Shown: positions 61,135-64,000 of the stretch, piece by piece
How positions within the stretch are numbered: the stretch's first letter is position 1
Layout: the number at the start of each line of letters is the position of its first letter
Source of the DNA: Dryas octopetala
Lineage: Eukaryota; Streptophyta; Magnoliopsida; Rosales; Rosaceae
Assembly (NCBI GenBank): GCA_963921425.1
Contig: OY992834.1
Coordinates: 3,286,001 to 3,350,000, forward strand
Direction: 5' to 3'
DNA: 64,000 bases
The notes under the pieces: model-generated
Told to the model about the DNA's origin: nothing
Seen by the model: only the letters and a program-made list of their open reading frames with translations
Database searches by the model: none
Position numbers and translations under genes: made by a program

Positions 61135-62946
61135 TTGGAATGAATGGAATGGATACTAATTTACTATATTGGAACTTAATTTGGTGGGACAAATAAAGTG
61201 TGGCAACATATAAGACATAGGGAACAAAACAGAGACTGTTATCTTTTCCCTCTGTTTTTATTTATTTTTGGGCATTTACATTTCACCATTAGAAAGGGGA
61301 TCACCTTTTGCTGTGGGGCTAAGTGTGATCAAAATCATGCATGGTGTTATCCTTTTCTCTCTTTAATGGAATTCAATTACAGATGAATGAATGCAACCCT
61401 TTTAAAATGAGAGCATGAGAGCTGCAGCCTCAGTACTGTAACAAGTTTTGTTCTGTTCCCAAAGGGGATCAACATCCAAAATCCACTTGCTACTTGTGTA
61501 TTTGGACAGATATGCATGACATATTGTACAAGGACAAGGTCACAAGGAGGACATCATCAGCATTTAGCAGTCAGCAGGACAACAAATTTTGCAACTAACT
61601 CATAATGTAGATCGCTGTCTGTTTCTGTGTGTGAATTGAAGCTGATATGACTAGATACAAGCTATCTATGAAGAAGCTGTATTGAAGAGAGCGTTGAGAT
61701 CCCAAATCCATCAACTTGCGTATAACATAAATATATAGTACATCTCATTTGATTAGATGAATAAGCCCAAAATAATCAACACGATCTCGACAATCGGGTA
61801 AAATTAAAAGACTGCATACAACTCTTCTTTTTCTTTCTTGCAAATTATATATTGCTGAATGTCAACCTTTACTATTTGATGGAATTGCTAATTTAATGTT
61901 GGATCAGCTAATTGTTTTACAGATCGATCAATATTGCATTGATCCAGCTGTATCTGTCCTTATATGCAGGACGCCTAGGAGAATAGTGAACACAAGCTTA
62001 ACTGTACCGTTCAATGATGGTCCCCAAATGCAGTATCAACTTGCCATCTCTTTTCTATGTATAATTAAACCTCTAAGTCAATTAAATTCTAATACACTTC
62101 CCACTTGAGTCGACATAGAAGACAAATTTTTGCATGGGTTTGAACACACTCCGTCAAACTAGCTCTTACAATAGGTGAATATGAAATGTATTGTTTATTG
62201 TAGGGCTTTGGACCAATGATTTATAAGAGGACATAGTTAACTTGGAAATTCAATTTAATCAATTAATGTGGTTATTTGTTTAACTTAAAACGTTTTCCAT
62301 GTTTTACCTTGATAATCATGTTTTGTAATTAAGTAGTATATATAGTTGTCAAACATATCGATATGGGTCATTAATTAATAAGTTCACTATTCAATATTCA
62401 TTAACGTACCAAATAAAAAATTGTACATGTACATGTTTATGACGATCTATTGGAGAAATTCTACATCCGCTGTGGAGCCTCTACCTATATATATATAATA
62501 CTAGTTAGCATTTCCCTAGATATTATATTGTGACAATTGAACAGAAGTCACAGGACAATAGTAATGAACAGCCTCCTATGACTTTGAAGTTTGAAATATA
62601 CTTACAGGTTGCGCATACGCAACAACACCCTAATAAACTAAGGTCGTACAATATTAATATATCTTATTCTCTTAGTAGACCAAAATTTTGTTGTGAACTG
62701 CACTTACCAGCTATCACCATATAATATATAATGAAAGAAATCGAGATAAAAACAGCTTAAAAGATTTGATGAAGAAAAGCATTGATTTCATTATAACAAT
62801 GAATAAACAAATCCAACAAAAGACGATATGAATTCTTCAACCATATTGTATGTGGTACAGATCATAGATTCATAGACATATATCTAGCTAAATATTTACA
62901 ATTTAGTTAATAACTTGGGTAATTAATGAGTAGCGAGTCCCTTAAT
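61135..62946. repeat. Duplicated intergenic segment, right copy (A')
   Basis: Homologous to 56465-58325. Its left edge matches the promoter of the IXa ERF (ATGGATAC...ATATTGG, then GTGTGGCAACATAT against GTGGTAGCATAT), although no IXa coding region is present to its left; that side jumps directly to the PFK fragment. Its right edge runs into the 3' end of the intact IXb ERF. Confidence 0.9.
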
Positions 62947-62952
62947 TAATAA

Positions 62953-63900
62953 TTATGTAACTATAAGCTGAGAATAGGCCAAACAAGGGTGAGGAGATAA
63001 GGGTGACAAAGGAGGCACACTGAAGATTTCCTCAACGTCTTTGGTATCCCAAATTGAAGTCCAACTTGATGGTGTTAATGGACATAATGAATTAGCTGCT
63101 GAACTTGAAACCACGCTCTCTGAGCTGCTTGTCTTCTCCTCCTTCTTCAACTGTTTAGTACTACTCTGTTCACTCTGTTCATCATCATCAGTAGTACGCT
63201 CTCTTCTCCTTTTCTTGCTGCCAATCACAGTAGTCGGCTTCAGGGTCGACTCTGTTGCTGTTGTTGTCGTTGATGAGCTAATTCCAGCTTCCAGAGGAAA
63301 ATTGAGTATGGCTTTGCTTCCGCGCAACTTGAAGGCGGCGAGGTCATAAGCTTTGGCGGCTTCTATGGCGGTTTCGAAGGTTCCAAGCCATACTCTGGAA
63401 CCCCTTTTGTTGGGGTCACGTATCTCCGCCGCATACTTGCCCCATGGCCGCCTCCTCACACCTCTGTAATGTCTAGCCTCGTTCGTGTTTGAGGGGTTCT
63501 GATGAGCAGCAGTAGTAGCCAGAGTTGCTGAGTTTATAGAGCCAGAGTTTGCTGCAGGAGGTATTGCCACGCTTATGGTGGGGCGGCGGTGGCTTAGAGT
63601 ACTATTGGACTGTTGTTGTTGTTTTGAAATTGGTGCTAATTGTGATGAGTAGTGGGCAATTTGGGGTTTGCTTTCGAATTGGGTTGCTTGGAATTCATCA
63701 TATGGGAGCAAGTAATCAGAGATTTTGAAATTGTCAGTGTTTTTGGGGTATGAATTGGGTTGGGTTTGTTGTTGTTGGGGGATGTGAGAGGTGCAAAGGT
63801 TGAGAGTGGCGATGAAGGTTTCCATGGAGGTGAATTCATTGGTGAGGAGGTGTTGCCTAATCAGATCTAAAGTTGAAGCTTCTTCAGAAGCTGTGGCCAT
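62953..63900 (-). CDS. AP2/ERF transcription factor, group IXb-like (ERF104/ERF105/ERF5/6-like)
   Basis: Single-exon transcription factor of 315 residues. The N-terminal motif [12 protein letters not shown] (about 8-19) is shared with the other ERF here. Gln-rich stretches follow (about 42-47, 93-97). The AP2 domain lies at about 144-202 ([19 protein letters not shown], then [20 protein letters not shown]) with the Ala/Asp pair of ERF-type GCC-box binders. KKRRRER (about 229-235) is a likely NLS. The C-terminus carries [10 protein letters not shown] (about 296-305), the putative MAP-kinase phosphorylation motif of group IXb; Arabidopsis ERF104 and ERF6 are known MPK3/MPK6 targets. It is probably a rapid stress/ethylene-response regulator. 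The 3' end is duplicated as the stub at 58326-58525. Confidence 0.94.
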   Translation of the reverse strand: MATASEEASTLDLIRQHLLTNEFTSMETFIATLNLCTSHIPQQQQTQPNSYPKNTDNFKISDYLLPYDEFQATQFESKPQIAHYSSQLAPISKQQQQSNSTLSHRRPTISVAIPPAANSGSINSATLATTAAHQNPSNTNEARHYRGVRRRPWGKYAAEIRDPNKRGSRVWLGTFETAIEAAKAYDLAAFKLRGSKAILNFPLEAGISSSTTTTATESTLKPTTVIGSKKRRRERTTDDDEQSEQSSTKQLKKEEKTSSSESVVSSSAANSLCPLTPSSWTSIWDTKDVEEIFSVPPLSPLSPHPCLAYSQLIVT

Positions 63901-64000
63901 TTTCCAAAGATGAGTGGATATTCAAATTCAAATCAAAGTGAGAAATGAAGATAGTAGTACAAGTCGTTTTGAGTGGAAAAGAGGAGTGTGAGAATGGCTA
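63901..64000. other. Start of the IXb ERF 5' leader/promoter
   Basis: The last 100 bases are the immediate upstream region of the minus-strand ERF and are cut by the window edge. No motif is called. Confidence 0.6.

Overview
The window is nuclear DNA from a flowering plant. It has AT-rich intergenic DNA, many short GT-AG introns, plant-only families (U-box/USP kinase, AP2/ERF factors, plastid-type phosphofructokinase) and LTR-type miniature elements. Protein style and repeats suggest a woody eudicot, perhaps Rosaceae, but the sequence alone does not prove the genus. No prokaryotic features, CRISPR arrays, rRNA or convincing tRNA genes were seen.

Layout. 1-2300: repeat-rich AT DNA. 2912-6833 (+): USP + kinase + U-box E3 ligase. 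8075-10109 (-): membrane-anchored pseudokinase without an LRR ectodomain. 10110-13100: intergenic, with short tandem repeats and an orphan promoter-like patch. 13100-15677 (-): HAD-type acid phosphatase. 15678-20580: transposon-rich, with a TIR element, two HMG-box-like fragments and a tandem repeat. 20766-33702 (+): about 39-exon UTP10/HEATR1 ribosome-biogenesis gene. 34876-37623 (+): mitochondrial cytochrome bc1 assembly chaperone (UQCC1/CBP3). 38413-42218 (+): WD-repeat protein WRAP73. 44113-44476: a complete TRIM retroelement with perfect target-site duplications. 45056-48374 (+): DUF676-type lipase/hydrolase. 49124-54117 (+): plastid-targeted ATP-phosphofructokinase. 55803-56441 (-) and 62953-63900 (-): two ERF group IX transcription factors. 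Between the ERFs lie decayed copies of PFK, of an ERF and of a DUF295 gene.

The genes do not form an operon or pathway. They are mostly conserved housekeeping genes (ribosome biogenesis, mitochondrial assembly, centriole/spindle WD protein, glycolysis) beside stress-signalling genes (U-box kinase, ERFs). From memory of Arabidopsis locus order, the set resembles two duplicated Arabidopsis chromosome 5 blocks (around At5g51180-51270 and At5g61550-61600), so the window may preserve the unfractionated ancestral order.

The most interesting structure is at 50.9-63.9 kb: a tandem duplication of a PFK-ERF(IXa)-ERF(IXb) block in which the two copies decayed in a complementary way. The left copy keeps PFK and the IXa ERF but only a stub of the IXb ERF. 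The right copy keeps the IXb ERF but only a PFK fragment and the IXa promoter. I found no clearly new biochemical system.
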